Assembly (NCBI GenBank): GCA_052146815.1
Contig: JBKQMG010000105.1
Span: 4,140 to 68,139, forward strand
Origin: DATJZH01 sp052146815
GTDB lineage: Bacteria; Actinomycetota; Actinomycetes; Streptosporangiales; Streptosporangiaceae
Reading direction: 5' to 3'
Length of the DNA stretch: 64,000 nt
Below the pieces are notes generated by a model. The model was not told the origin of the DNA. It was given only the letters and a program-made list of their open reading frames with translations, and made no database searches. A program made the position numbers and the translations under genes. Position 1 is the first letter of the stretch. Every line of letters begins with the position of its first letter. Shown one piece after another: positions 35,365-43,783 of the stretch.

Positions 35365-35973
35365 TTACAGCGGGAGCCCGGCCTCCAGGTGAGCGAGGGC
35401 CGCGTCAATCCGGCCGAAGAGATCGGTGGCCGCGAAGTCGCCGCCCAAGGGCAGGGTGGCCGACATGATCACGCCGATGATCGCGCCGGCCAGGTTGCGC
35501 GCCGCGAAGTCGCCGGGCCCGTGCCCGGTGCGCCGGGCCACGGCCGCCGCGATGACCTCGGTGGTCCGGGCCAGCTCGTCGATGGTCCGGGACCGCAGTT
35601 CGGGGACCGACATGCTCAGCTCGGAAGTCTGCTCGAGCCGCGCCAGTTCCTCCTCGCTCAGCGCGTGGTAAGCCTCCGCTACCGCTGCCCGGAAGGCGGC
35701 GATGGGGCTCAGGCCGGGAGGCTGCCGCGCGAACGACTCAAGGGCGAGGACGTCCAGGTCGTCCTGCAGCACAACGTCTTCCTTGGTCGGGAAGTAGCGG
35801 AAGAAGGTGCTCGGCGATACCTCCGCCGCCGCCGCGATCTGCTCGACAGTGGTCGCCGTGTATCCCTGCTCGCGAAACAGCCGCAGCGCGTGCTCGCGGA
35901 TGGCAGCACGCGTCTTGGCCTTCTTGCGCTCGCGGAGCCCGGCGGGCGGCGCCGCCTCGGCGGTATCGCTCAT
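35365..35973 (-). CDS. TetR-family regulator
   Basis: From the ATG at 35973, which overlaps the MFS stop as ATGA, the product has 202 residues. The helix-turn-helix is TTVEQIAAAAEVSPSTFFRYFPTKEDVV at about 45-72. The ligand-binding part contains LEQTSELSMSVPELRSRTIDELA. Co-translation with a drug-efflux type MFS pump points to local repression and drug sensing. A palindromic candidate operator sits upstream of the pair at 37769-37789. Confidence 0.92.
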   Translation of the reverse strand: MSDTAEAAPPAGLRERKKAKTRAAIREHALRLFREQGYTATTVEQIAAAAEVSPSTFFRYFPTKEDVVLQDDLDVLALESFARQPPGLSPIAAFRAAVAEAYHALSEEELARLEQTSELSMSVPELRSRTIDELARTTEVIAAAVARRTGHGPGDFAARNLAGAIIGVIMSATLPLGGDFAATDLFGRIDAALAHLEAGLPL

Positions 35974-37739
35974 GCCCGCCATTGTGCCCTGACGGCCGCC
36001 GCGGGCCCAGAGCCGCCGCCAGCCGGCTCGGTCGCGGCTCGCTCAGTCGCGGCCGGCTGACTCGGCTCGGCCGCGGCCGGCTCAGTCGCGGCCGGCCCGC
36101 CATCGGCACGGCCGGGCAGGAAGGCCACCGCCAGCAGTGCCGCGGCCACGGCAATGCCCGCGCACACCCAGAGCATCACGTCCATCCCGTGCACGTAAGC
36201 GGCCCGGACCATCTCCAGCAGCGCAGCCGAACCCGCCGTCCGCGCGACCGCCAGGCCGCCCGCCACGCTGCTGCGCACGGCGGCGGCCGCCGGGGCGGAG
36301 AGCGCGGCCACGCTGAGGTGCGCCCGGTAGGCCGAGGCCAGGATGGTGCCCAGCACGGCCACCCCGATGGTGCCGCCTACCTGGCGCATCGCCGTGATCA
36401 CCGCCGAGCCCGACCCGCTGCGCTCGGCCGACAGCGCTCCGAGCGCCGCGTTCAGCGCGGTCGGCATGGCGAAGCCGAGGCCGAGGCCCGCGAGCGCGAA
36501 CCAGGCCGCGGCGAAGCCGGTGCCGCTGGCCGCGGTGGTGCCCGCCCCGATGGCCAGTGCCGCGGCCATGATCGTGAATCCGCCGGCTGCGACGATCTTG
36601 GCATTGACCGGCGCGGGACCGGCGGGACCGCCGTCTGCGCTCTTGCGCGGTGTCAGCAGCCGCTGGCCGATCCCCAGGCCCAGGGCCAGGCCGCCGATCA
36701 GCGGCAGCAGCCGTATCCCCGCGCCCAGCGAGTCAAGCCCGCGGACGTCCAGGAAGTACTGCGGCATCGCGAAAATGATCCCGAAGAGCGCGAACGAGAC
36801 CATCGTCGACAAGATCGCGCCCCAGGTGAAGCCCGCCGAGCGGAACAGGGTCAGATCGATCAGGGGCTGAGCCCGGTGCCCGGGCGGGGCGCCCTCGCGG
36901 GCCCGGCCCCCGGCCAGAGCCCTGGCCGGGGCCCCGGTCAGCCCGCGACCGGCGGAATGCCAGCTCTGCTGCCGCCGCCCGAGCGCGTACTCCCAGGCGA
37001 CGAAGGCGGCCAGGAGCACGGCGCCGCCGGCCATCAGGGCGGCGGCGCCAGTGTCGGACCAGCCGTCTTGGCCGGCCTTGATAGCACCGTAGGTCAGCCC
37101 GGTCAGGCCGGCGCTGGAGATGACCACGCCGATGATGTCGATGCGCGGGCGCTGCTCGCTGCGCGACTCGGGCATCAGCACGACGACGGCTGCCACGGCG
37201 ATCAGCACGACGGGCACGTTGATCAGGAAGACCGAGCCCCACCAGAAGTGATCCAGCAGCCAGCCGCCGAGCACCGGTCCGATCGGGAAGCCGAGAAACG
37301 TCGCGCCGCCCACCGCGGCGATGGCCCTCGGCCGCTCGTCGGCGGTGAACAGCACCGGGATCACGGCCAGCGACAACGGCAGGATGACCGCCGCTGCCAG
37401 CCCGAGCAGCACACGAGCGGCGATCAGTTCGCCCGCCGAGGTCGAGTAAGCGCAGGCCAGGGAGGCCACCGCGAACAGGACCAGAGCCCCGATCAGCAGC
37501 TTTCTGCGGCCGAAGCGGTCGCCGAGCAGGCCGGCGGGCAGCAGTGCCGCTGCGAGCACCAGGCTGTAGGAGTCGACGAACCACTGCAGGTCGGTGGCGG
37601 ACGCATGCAGGTCCGCGGACAGGGTCGGCAGGGCCAGCGTCAGCACGAAGAGGTCCAGCCCGACGACGAGGACGCTGAGGGCCAGTGCGCCGAGTGCCCA
37701 CCAGCGCCGGGTGCCCTGTGCCGCGTAACGGTCATCCAT
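35970..37739 (-). CDS. MFS transporter, DHA2 (EmrB/QacA, 14-TM) family
   Basis: The 589-residue protein has the DHA2 pattern: motif D1 LDLFVLTLALPTLSADL, motif A GDRFGRRKLL, motif C GFPIGPVLGG, and about 14 TM helices with a basic loop near 260-290. It exports drugs or other hydrophobic compounds by proton antiport. The C-terminal 40 residues are a degenerate AATEP/AEPSQ repeat with matching DNA repetition at 36040-36110. First gene of the pair with tetR. Confidence 0.92.
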   Translation of the reverse strand: MDDRYAAQGTRRWWALGALALSVLVVGLDLFVLTLALPTLSADLHASATDLQWFVDSYSLVLAAALLPAGLLGDRFGRRKLLIGALVLFAVASLACAYSTSAGELIAARVLLGLAAAVILPLSLAVIPVLFTADERPRAIAAVGGATFLGFPIGPVLGGWLLDHFWWGSVFLINVPVVLIAVAAVVVLMPESRSEQRPRIDIIGVVISSAGLTGLTYGAIKAGQDGWSDTGAAALMAGGAVLLAAFVAWEYALGRRQQSWHSAGRGLTGAPARALAGGRAREGAPPGHRAQPLIDLTLFRSAGFTWGAILSTMVSFALFGIIFAMPQYFLDVRGLDSLGAGIRLLPLIGGLALGLGIGQRLLTPRKSADGGPAGPAPVNAKIVAAGGFTIMAAALAIGAGTTAASGTGFAAAWFALAGLGLGFAMPTALNAALGALSAERSGSGSAVITAMRQVGGTIGVAVLGTILASAYRAHLSVAALSAPAAAAVRSSVAGGLAVARTAGSAALLEMVRAAYVHGMDVMLWVCAGIAVAAALLAVAFLPGRADGGPAATEPAAAEPSQPAATERAATEPAGGGSGPAAAVRAQWRA

Positions 37740-37768
37740 GATCCGACCGGCTTCCGATAGACGCTGCT

Positions 37769-37789
37769 AAATAGAAGTTAGTCTTATTT
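37769..37789. promoter_or_regulatory. Candidate TetR operator in AT-rich promoter of the MFS-tetR pair
   Basis: This 21-bp imperfect palindrome has arms AAATA and TATTT around GAAGTTAGTCT; 7 of 10 base pairs are symmetric. It is 30 bases upstream of the MFS ATG, in a strikingly AT-rich patch within very GC-rich DNA. The size and position fit a TetR operator. The rest of the 37740-38000 gap shows nothing else. Confidence 0.4.
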
Positions 37790-38000
37790 GCTAGTTACTG
37801 TCAATAATGACGGCTCACGGTTCCCGCTGACGGGATCGAACCGGAGCGCAGGTGCGCCCGCGACGCAGACGGGCCCGCGACGCAGACGCGGGTCACCTGT
37901 TGGTGCGAGCCCGGGGGAGACTGGGAAACGCGCAAAATGACAGTCGCGGGCAACGGCTGCCCGGGCACGTGCCTGGTCAGCGGCGAGCGAGGAGACAGAC

Positions 38001-38519
38001 ATGCCACAGCCAGAGGGCAGGGAACTCGAGCAGGTCAGGGCCCGCCGGGAAGAACTGCGGCGCCGCTACCTGCGGCCCGCGGCGGATCGGCCGCAGACCA
38101 CGGTCCAGGGCGTTCACCACCTCGCGCTGATCTGCAAGGACACCGAGGAGACCATCCGCTTCTATCAGGGGTTCCTCGGCTTCCCGCTGGTGGAACTGGT
38201 CGAGAACCGCGACTACGCCGGCTCGAATCACTTCTTCTTTGACATCGGCAACCGCAACCTGCTCGGGTTCTTCGACTTTCCCGGCCACGACCATCCGCCG
38301 TTCAGCGAGACCATCGGCGCCGTGCAGCACCTGGCGATCTCGATCTCAGCCGAGCAGTTCGAGGCGGCGAAGAAGAAGCTGGACCAGGCGGGAGTGGACT
38401 ACCTGGGGCCCGACCGCGGTGTGCTCGACAGCTTGTACTTCCGCGACCCCAACGGGGTCGGCCTTGAGCTTTACCGCGAGGAACTCGGCGTCTTCAACGG
38501 CGAGCCGCTGCTCGGCTGA
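38001..38519 (+). CDS. VOC-family glyoxalase/dioxygenase-like protein
   Basis: The 172-residue protein has a basic helical N-terminus (residues 1-33) and two VOC modules. Candidate ligands are in GVHHLALI, NLLGFFDF, AVQHLAIS and GLELYRE. GAGGAGAC precedes the ATG. It resembles catechol-type extradiol dioxygenase/glyoxalase fold proteins of unknown substrate. It ends 31 bases before the convergent DUF3052 gene. Confidence 0.85.
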   Translation: MPQPEGRELEQVRARREELRRRYLRPAADRPQTTVQGVHHLALICKDTEETIRFYQGFLGFPLVELVENRDYAGSNHFFFDIGNRNLLGFFDFPGHDHPPFSETIGAVQHLAISISAEQFEAAKKKLDQAGVDYLGPDRGVLDSLYFRDPNGVGLELYREELGVFNGEPLLG

Positions 38520-38550
38520 GCCGCTGCCCGGCGCGCTGCGACCGGGCCGG

Positions 38551-38973
38551 CTAGCGGTGCGCGCGCCGGATCACCAGGCGCAGGCCCGACCAGACCTCGT
38601 CGATGGCGCATACCTTGTTGTCCACCAGGCCGGTCGGCAGCGCGACGTCCCGGATGACCTGGTCCGACATGTCGGTCGGCACCTTAGACACGCGCTTAGG
38701 CCAGGCGATCCACAGGCCGCAGGCGGGTGCCATCCGGGCCCGGAGCCGGTCCAGGTCGTCCGTCAGGTCGGATCGCCAGCCCTCGAAGGCCAGGATCACG
38801 TCGTAGAGCGCGTCGTCCGCCAGCTCAGTGTGCACGGCCGCCTCGCCCTGCAGCTGGGCGATCAGCCGGTCGACGAAACCGTCGGGTGCGCCGATCACCG
38901 CGATTTCGTCGTCTTCGCCGATGCCGAGCTTGCGCGGCAGCGGTGTTCCCGAATAACCGGCTGGCTGGCTCAT
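38551..38973 (-). CDS. DUF3052 family protein
   Basis: From the ATG at 38973 (MSQPAGYSGTPLPRKLGI) the product is 140 residues, the usual size of the DUF3052 family. Recognisable stretches are LPRKLGIGEDDEIAVIGAP, WIAWPKRVSKVPTDM and GLVDNKVCAIDEVWSGL. The family is widespread in actinobacteria, with no settled function. The open frame further upstream is antisense noise over a 15-bp tandem repeat (38974-39018). Confidence 0.85.
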   Translation of the reverse strand: MSQPAGYSGTPLPRKLGIGEDDEIAVIGAPDGFVDRLIAQLQGEAAVHTELADDALYDVILAFEGWRSDLTDDLDRLRARMAPACGLWIAWPKRVSKVPTDMSDQVIRDVALPTGLVDNKVCAIDEVWSGLRLVIRRAHR

Positions 38974-39018
38974 CACTGGCGCTCCCGTCACTGGCGGTCC
39001 CGTCGCTGGCGGGTCCCG
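38974..39018. repeat. Three imperfect 15-bp tandem repeats
   Basis: CACTGGCGCTCCCGT, CACTGGCGGTCCCGT and CGCTGGCGGGTCCCG follow one another between the DUF3052 and XdhC-like genes, just upstream of the DUF3052 start. They are likely a small replication-slippage array; no function is evident. Confidence 0.75.
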
Positions 39019-39022
39019 GTTC

Positions 39023-39544
39023 TCAGAACGCGAAGCCGCCGGGCCTGCCGTTGCGGTCGGCGATGAGCCCGGCCAGGGCCGAGATCGCGATCTCGGGCGG
39101 GGTCCGGGAGCCGATGTTGATGCCGATGGGGCGGTGCACCCGGGCGATCTGCGCGGCCGGGACGCCAAGCTCGGCCAGGGCTGCCACATGCGGCGCCTCG
39201 TGCCGGGGGTTGCCCATGATGCCCACCCAGCGCGCTGAGCCGGCCAGCGCGTCGCGCAGCATGACGCCGAGCTCGGCCCGGTGGTGGTCGGTCACTACCA
39301 CATCGGCTGCCTCGCAGCAGCCGTCCACCACGTCGGTCACGACCGCGGTGCCGGCGCTGGCGTCCTTGGCGCGCTCGGGGTCGGGCTCGGCCAGCACCGT
39401 CCGGTACCCGGCGTCGCTGGCATAGCGCAGCAGGAACTCGGCGACGGGCGTGGCGAAGACGGCCACGAGGACCTTGCCGGTCACGGGCGCCGCAGCCGTC
39501 CCGTGCGCGACGTCGCAGGCGGGGTCAGCGGGAGTTTCGCTCAT
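39023..39544 (-). CDS. Stand-alone XdhC-type Rossmann domain protein
   Basis: From the ATG at 39544 the protein has 173 residues and consists only of the C-terminal Rossmann half of XdhC/CoxI proteins: VTDHHRAELG, WVGIMGNPRHEAPHVAALAELG and the diagnostic HRPIGINIGSRTPPEIAISALAGLI. The N-terminal XdhC_CoxI domain is absent. XdhC inserts sulfurated molybdenum cofactor into xanthine dehydrogenase-type enzymes. A Mop-domain gene lies just across the divergent promoter, which supports a molybdenum link. Confidence 0.82.
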   Translation of the reverse strand: MSETPADPACDVAHGTAAAPVTGKVLVAVFATPVAEFLLRYASDAGYRTVLAEPDPERAKDASAGTAVVTDVVDGCCEAADVVVTDHHRAELGVMLRDALAGSARWVGIMGNPRHEAPHVAALAELGVPAAQIARVHRPIGINIGSRTPPEIAISALAGLIADRNGRPGGFAF

Positions 39545-39746
39545 GGTGCGAGCTTGCCACGGCCCCGCCGCGGGCGCGACTACCGTGCGCCGGCCGCGGC
39601 CGTGATCCTTGCGCCGCCTCCCGTACCAGCGCGCCGCCCTGATCAGGCGAGTCGGTCCTGGCTCAGGTGGCAGCGGGCGCCACAATAGGAGCGCCCCGGG
39701 GTCAGACCGGCGGCGAACTGCCCTTTCACCGGCAAACGGAGGCAAC

Positions 39747-39956
39747 ATGCGGCTCAGCGCCCGCAACAAGATCAGCGCCCGGGTCACCGGCATCACCCAC
39801 GGCGAGGCCACGGCCAACGTGGAGATGGACGCGGGCGGGATGCGCCTGGTCGCCTCGATCACCGTGGAGGCCGCGCGCGAGCTGGGCCTCACCGAGGGCT
39901 CGGACGTCATCGCGGTCGTCAAGGCCTCCGACGTCATGGTGGCGGTGCCCGACTGA
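39747..39956 (+). CDS. Molbindin-like (Mop/TOBE) molybdate-binding protein
   Basis: The 69-residue product is a single Mop domain, with MRLSARNKISARVTGI at the start and VTGITHGEATANVEM, GSDVIAVVKASDVMV as hallmarks. ACGGAGG sits directly before the ATG at 39747. Such molbindins oligomerise and store molybdate or tungstate. It is divergent from the XdhC-like gene. Confidence 0.92.
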   Translation: MRLSARNKISARVTGITHGEATANVEMDAGGMRLVASITVEAARELGLTEGSDVIAVVKASDVMVAVPD

Positions 39957-40006
39957 GGCCAGCAGTGGACTGACGCCCGCGCCGGCCCAAGCGGCCCGGC
40001 TGCCCG

Positions 40007-41692
40007 TCAGGTATCGAGCAGCTGGCTGACCGCCTCGCGCAGCGGCTGCATCTTCTCGCCTGCGCGCCTGCGCGCCTCGTCGAGCAGACCCCCGACCGCG
40101 GGCTCGACGACCTCCAGGTAGGCCTTGATCTTCGGCTCGGTGCCGCTCGGCCGGATCACCACCCGCGACCCGGCCAGCCGGTAGCTGAGCACGTCGGCCG
40201 AGGGCAGGTCCCTCGTGCCGCCGGTGAAGTCGGTGATGCTGATGACCGGCAGCCGGGCGACATCATCGGGCGCGTGGGCCCGCAGCCGCGCCATCACGTC
40301 GACAGGGTTGCTGGTCGCCACGGTGACCTGCGCCGTCAGATGGACGCCGTGTGCCATCTCCAGCGCATCGTAGGCCTCCAGCAGGGACTCGCCCCGCGAC
40401 CGGGCCCGCGCGGCGAGGCCCAGCACCGCGAGGGCAGCGCCGATCCCGTCTTTATCCCGGACCGTATCGCCGACTGCGTACCCGAGTGCCTCTTCATACC
40501 CGAAGGCAAAACGGGTTCCCGGCCGTGACTCGCCGGCCCGGACGATCCACTTGAACCCGGTGAGGGTCTGGGCGTACTGCGCGCCGGCCGCCGCCGCGAT
40601 GCGCGACAGCAGTGTCGAGGACACGATCGTGGACACCACCAGCAGGCTCGCCGGGTCGGTGCCGGCCGGGACCTGCTGGAGCAGGTAGGCGCCGAGCAGC
40701 GCGCCGACCTGGTCGCCGGTGAGCGTCCGCCAGCCGCCGGCGGGGTCGGGCACGGCTACGGCCAGCCGGTCGCCGTCGGGGTCGTTGGCGAGGACCAGAT
40801 CGGCGCCGGAGCGGCGGCCGAGGGCCAGCGCCAGGTCCAGCGCACCGGGCTCCTCGGGGTTCGGGAACGCGACGGTCGGGAAATCAGGGTCGGGCTCGGC
40901 CTGCGCCGTGACGACGTCGGGCGCCGTGAAGCCCGCCTGCTCGAACGCGCGCAGGGCCAGGCTGCCCGCCACGCCGTGCAGCGGGGTGTAGACGGCGCGC
41001 AGCCAGGCCGCGCCGGGCGGCGCCGGCGAGACCGCGCAGATCTCGTCGAGGTAAGCCGCGGCCACCTCGTCGCCGTGGCGGCGGATCAGCGGGCCCGCTG
41101 GCGGGGCGAGCGGAACCTGCGCCAGCGGGCCAAGGCCGCGGATCGCCGCCTCGATCTCGGCGTCGGCGGGCGGCACGATCTGCGCGCCGTCGCTGAGATA
41201 CAGCTTGTAGCCGTTGTCGGCCGGCGGGTTATGGCTGGCCGTGATCATGATGCCGGCCGCGGCCCCCAGGAAGCGGACCGCGAAGGCCAGCAGCTGCGTC
41301 GGCTGGCGGGGCGGCAGCAGGTGCACGGCGATCCCGGCCCCGGCCAGCACGCTGGCGGCCTCGTCAGCGAACTCGCCGGAGCGGTGCCGGGCGTCGCAGC
41401 CGATCACGACGCCCGCCTGCGCGGCGGTACCGTGGCTGCGCTCCAGCAGCCAGCCCGCCAGCGCGGCGGTGGTCGCGCGGACGACGGCCCGGTTCATCCG
41501 GTTCGGGCCGGCCGCGACCGCGCCGCGCAGCCCCGCGGTGCCGAATTCCAGCCGTCCGCGGAACCGGTCAGCAAGCTCCGCGGCCGCCTCGGGGCCCTGA
41601 TCCAGCAGGGCCCCGAGCTCGGCGGCGTCCCGCTGGTCGGGGTCCGCCGCGATCCACGCCGTGACCTGCGCCCGCAGCGCGTCGTCGAGCAC
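40007..41692 (-). CDS. Alpha-D-phosphohexomutase (PMM/PGM2-like), probable phosphopentomutase
   Basis: The 561-residue enzyme has the active-site Ser153 in TASHNP, the metal loop D304-P-D-G-D308 in NDPDGDRLAV, the sugar-specificity loop GYEEALGYAVGD and the phosphate loop SGTEPKIKAYLE. Length and N-terminus (FGTAGLRG) match the PGM2/PmmB group rather than short bacterial PMMs; human PGM2 is a phosphopentomutase. It starts with GTG one base after the purine nucleoside phosphorylase stop. No deoB is present in the locus, so conversion of (deoxy)ribose-1-P to -5-P is its likely task here. Confidence 0.9.
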   Translation of the reverse strand: MLDDALRAQVTAWIAADPDQRDAAELGALLDQGPEAAAELADRFRGRLEFGTAGLRGAVAAGPNRMNRAVVRATTAALAGWLLERSHGTAAQAGVVIGCDARHRSGEFADEAASVLAGAGIAVHLLPPRQPTQLLAFAVRFLGAAAGIMITASHNPPADNGYKLYLSDGAQIVPPADAEIEAAIRGLGPLAQVPLAPPAGPLIRRHGDEVAAAYLDEICAVSPAPPGAAWLRAVYTPLHGVAGSLALRAFEQAGFTAPDVVTAQAEPDPDFPTVAFPNPEEPGALDLALALGRRSGADLVLANDPDGDRLAVAVPDPAGGWRTLTGDQVGALLGAYLLQQVPAGTDPASLLVVSTIVSSTLLSRIAAAAGAQYAQTLTGFKWIVRAGESRPGTRFAFGYEEALGYAVGDTVRDKDGIGAALAVLGLAARARSRGESLLEAYDALEMAHGVHLTAQVTVATSNPVDVMARLRAHAPDDVARLPVISITDFTGGTRDLPSADVLSYRLAGSRVVIRPSGTEPKIKAYLEVVEPAVGGLLDEARRRAGEKMQPLREAVSQLLDT

Positions 41693-41693
41693 G

Positions 41694-42515
41694 TCAGCCG
41701 ATTCCCGGCAGAACGCGGGCTAGCAGCGTCCCCACCCGCGCGGCGGAGCGCTGCCCGGCGGCCAGGACCTCGGTGTGGTCGAGCCCGTGCGGTGACAGCC
41801 CGGCGGCCGGGTTGGTGACCAGGGAGATGCCGAGCACCTCCGCGCCCAGATGGCGGGCGGCGATCGCCTCCAGCGCGGTGGACATGCCGACCATGTCGGC
41901 GCCGGCCGCGGCGAGCATCCGGATCTCCGCCGGGGTCTCGTAGTGCGGGCCGGTCAGCGCGGCGTAGACCCCCTCGGGGAGGCCCGGATCGGCGGCGCGG
42001 GCCAGCGCCCGCAGCCGGGCGGCGTAAAGGTCGGACAGGTCAGCAAAGCGGGACGCGTACCCGGCCGGGGGCGGCGGCCCGGCCAGCGGCGAGCAGCCGG
42101 TCAGGTTGAGATGGTCGCTGATCAGCACCGGCTGCCCGACGCCGATGTCGGGCCGGATGCCGCCCGAGGCGTTGGTCAGCACGACCACCCGGCAGCCCGC
42201 GGCGACCGCGGTCCGGACGCCGTGCACCACCGAGGCGACCGGATGCCCTTCGTACAGATGCGCGCGGCCGAGGAAGACCAGGACCCGGACGGGCCCGACG
42301 GCCAGCGAGCGAACTGCCGGAGTATGCCCGGCGACGGTGGGCTCAGGGAAGCCGCCCAGCTCAGCCAGCGGGATCTCGGCGTCTGGCGTGCCGAGCGCGT
42401 CGGCGGCGGGCGCCCAGCCGGAGCCGAGGACGACGGCGGCGTCGTGGGTGCGCTCGCCGGTCAGCTGGGCGAGAGCCGCCGCGCTGGCGGCCGCGGCCGC
42501 ATAAGGATCTGTCAT
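41694..42515 (-). CDS. Purine nucleoside phosphorylase
   Basis: The 273-residue enzyme is a trimeric-type PNP. It has VLGSGWAPAAD (phosphate loop), GRAHLYEGH, LTNASGGI, the purine-site ALTGPHYETPAEIRML and VGMSTALEAIAARH. It phosphorolyses inosine/guanosine to base and ribose-1-phosphate. The ATG overlaps the permease stop by ATGA, joining transport and cleavage in one operon. Confidence 0.94.
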   Translation of the reverse strand: MTDPYAAAAASAAALAQLTGERTHDAAVVLGSGWAPAADALGTPDAEIPLAELGGFPEPTVAGHTPAVRSLAVGPVRVLVFLGRAHLYEGHPVASVVHGVRTAVAAGCRVVVLTNASGGIRPDIGVGQPVLISDHLNLTGCSPLAGPPPPAGYASRFADLSDLYAARLRALARAADPGLPEGVYAALTGPHYETPAEIRMLAAAGADMVGMSTALEAIAARHLGAEVLGISLVTNPAAGLSPHGLDHTEVLAAGQRSAARVGTLLARVLPGIG

Positions 42516-43783
42516 GCCTGCACGTAGGGCTTTCCGTCGGCGGCCGGGGCCCGGACCCGGCCGACCAGGCCGGCCACCGCGATGATCGTCGCGATGTAGG
42601 GGGCCATCAGCAGGATATTGGACGGGATCGGGACGTTGATGGTGCCGAGGACACCCGCCAGCTCGGAGCTGAAGCCGAACAGCAGCGCCGCGCCCAGCGC
42701 GCCGAACGGCGTCCACCGGCCGAAGATCAGCGCCGCCAGGGCGATGTATCCCTGGCCGGAGGAGATGTCCGGGGTGAAGTTGCCGCTCGATCCGATGGTG
42801 AGGTATGCACCGCCGATGCCGGCGATCAGACCGCCGAGGATCACGCTGGAGTACCGCGTGGCGAGGACCCGGATCCCGACCGTGTCCGCGGCCATCGGGT
42901 GCTCGCCGACGGCGCGCACCCGCAGGCCCCACTTCGTGCTGAACAGGCCGACCTGGACGAGGATCAGCATGACGTAGGTGATGTAGAGGAAGATCGTCGA
43001 GTCGAAGAAGACCGGGCCGATGATCGGGATATCGCCCAGCAGCGGGATCTTCAGCGGCAGGTAGGTGGCCGGGGAGTTCAGCGAGTTCTGGTACGGGACC
43101 AGGGCCCGGTCGTAGAGGAAACCGGTCAGCCCGGAGGCGAAGACGTTCAGGACCACGCCGAGGACGACCTGATCGACCAGGTAGCGGATGGCGAACACGG
43201 CCAGCAGGCCGCCGAGCAGGCCGCCGGCCACCGACCCGAGGACCAGGCCGAGCCACAGCGAGCCGAAGAAGCTGGCCACGACCGCGGCGGTGAACGCGCC
43301 GAACAGCAGCTGGCCCTCGATCGCGATGTTGATGACGCCCGACCGCTCGCACAGGCAGCCGGCCAGCGCGCCGAGGATCAGCGGGATCGAGGCGGCCAGG
43401 GTGCCCTGCAGCAGGTTGATGATGTTGAACGGCACCGGCTGCCCGACGTCAGCCCAGCACAGCAGCGAGACGATGAAGCCGAACAGGACGACCCCGATGC
43501 TCACGCGCCGCGCGACGGTGCCGAAGACCACCAGCGCGCGGGAAACCCCGAGCGCGATCGATGCCGCGCCGAAGAAATACGCGGTGGCCGTGGCGGGCAC
43601 GCTCAGGTTGGGCACCGTGACCTTGGCGAAATCCTGCGAGAACGCGAAGACGGCGTCGCCGTGCTTGGCGAGGCGGCCGAAGGCGAGGATGTCGATCAGG
43701 CCGAAGATGATGAAGGCGGCCGGGGCGACGGCCCGGCGGCTGACCGTGAACCGGGCGCTGGCCTGCGCGGCGAGAGCTGTCAC
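42512..43783 (-). CDS. Nucleoside ABC importer permease (BMP-type system, second permease)
   Basis: The GTG at 43783 overlaps the preceding stop (GTGA). The 423-residue product has about ten TM helices. Family motifs are ERSGVINIAIEGQLLFGAF, GVVLNVFASGLTGFLYDR, RAVGEHPMAADTVGI and GGAYLTIG. It forms the membrane channel with the 43780-45225 product and is energised by the double ATPase. Confidence 0.9.
   Translation of the reverse strand: MTALAAQASARFTVSRRAVAPAAFIIFGLIDILAFGRLAKHGDAVFAFSQDFAKVTVPNLSVPATATAYFFGAASIALGVSRALVVFGTVARRVSIGVVLFGFIVSLLCWADVGQPVPFNIINLLQGTLAASIPLILGALAGCLCERSGVINIAIEGQLLFGAFTAAVVASFFGSLWLGLVLGSVAGGLLGGLLAVFAIRYLVDQVVLGVVLNVFASGLTGFLYDRALVPYQNSLNSPATYLPLKIPLLGDIPIIGPVFFDSTIFLYITYVMLILVQVGLFSTKWGLRVRAVGEHPMAADTVGIRVLATRYSSVILGGLIAGIGGAYLTIGSSGNFTPDISSGQGYIALAALIFGRWTPFGALGAALLFGFSSELAGVLGTINVPIPSNILLMAPYIATIIAVAGLVGRVRAPAADGKPYVQA

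Noticed and set aside
35982..37760. 592-codon open frame antisense to the MFS gene
   Set aside because: It is Gln/Arg/Asp-rich with no motif, and exactly mirrors the strongly supported transporter; a GC-skew shadow.
41237..41250. GTGATCATGAT inside the phosphomutase gene as an operator
   Set aside because: It lacks the full 8-bp core and lies in conserved coding sequence.
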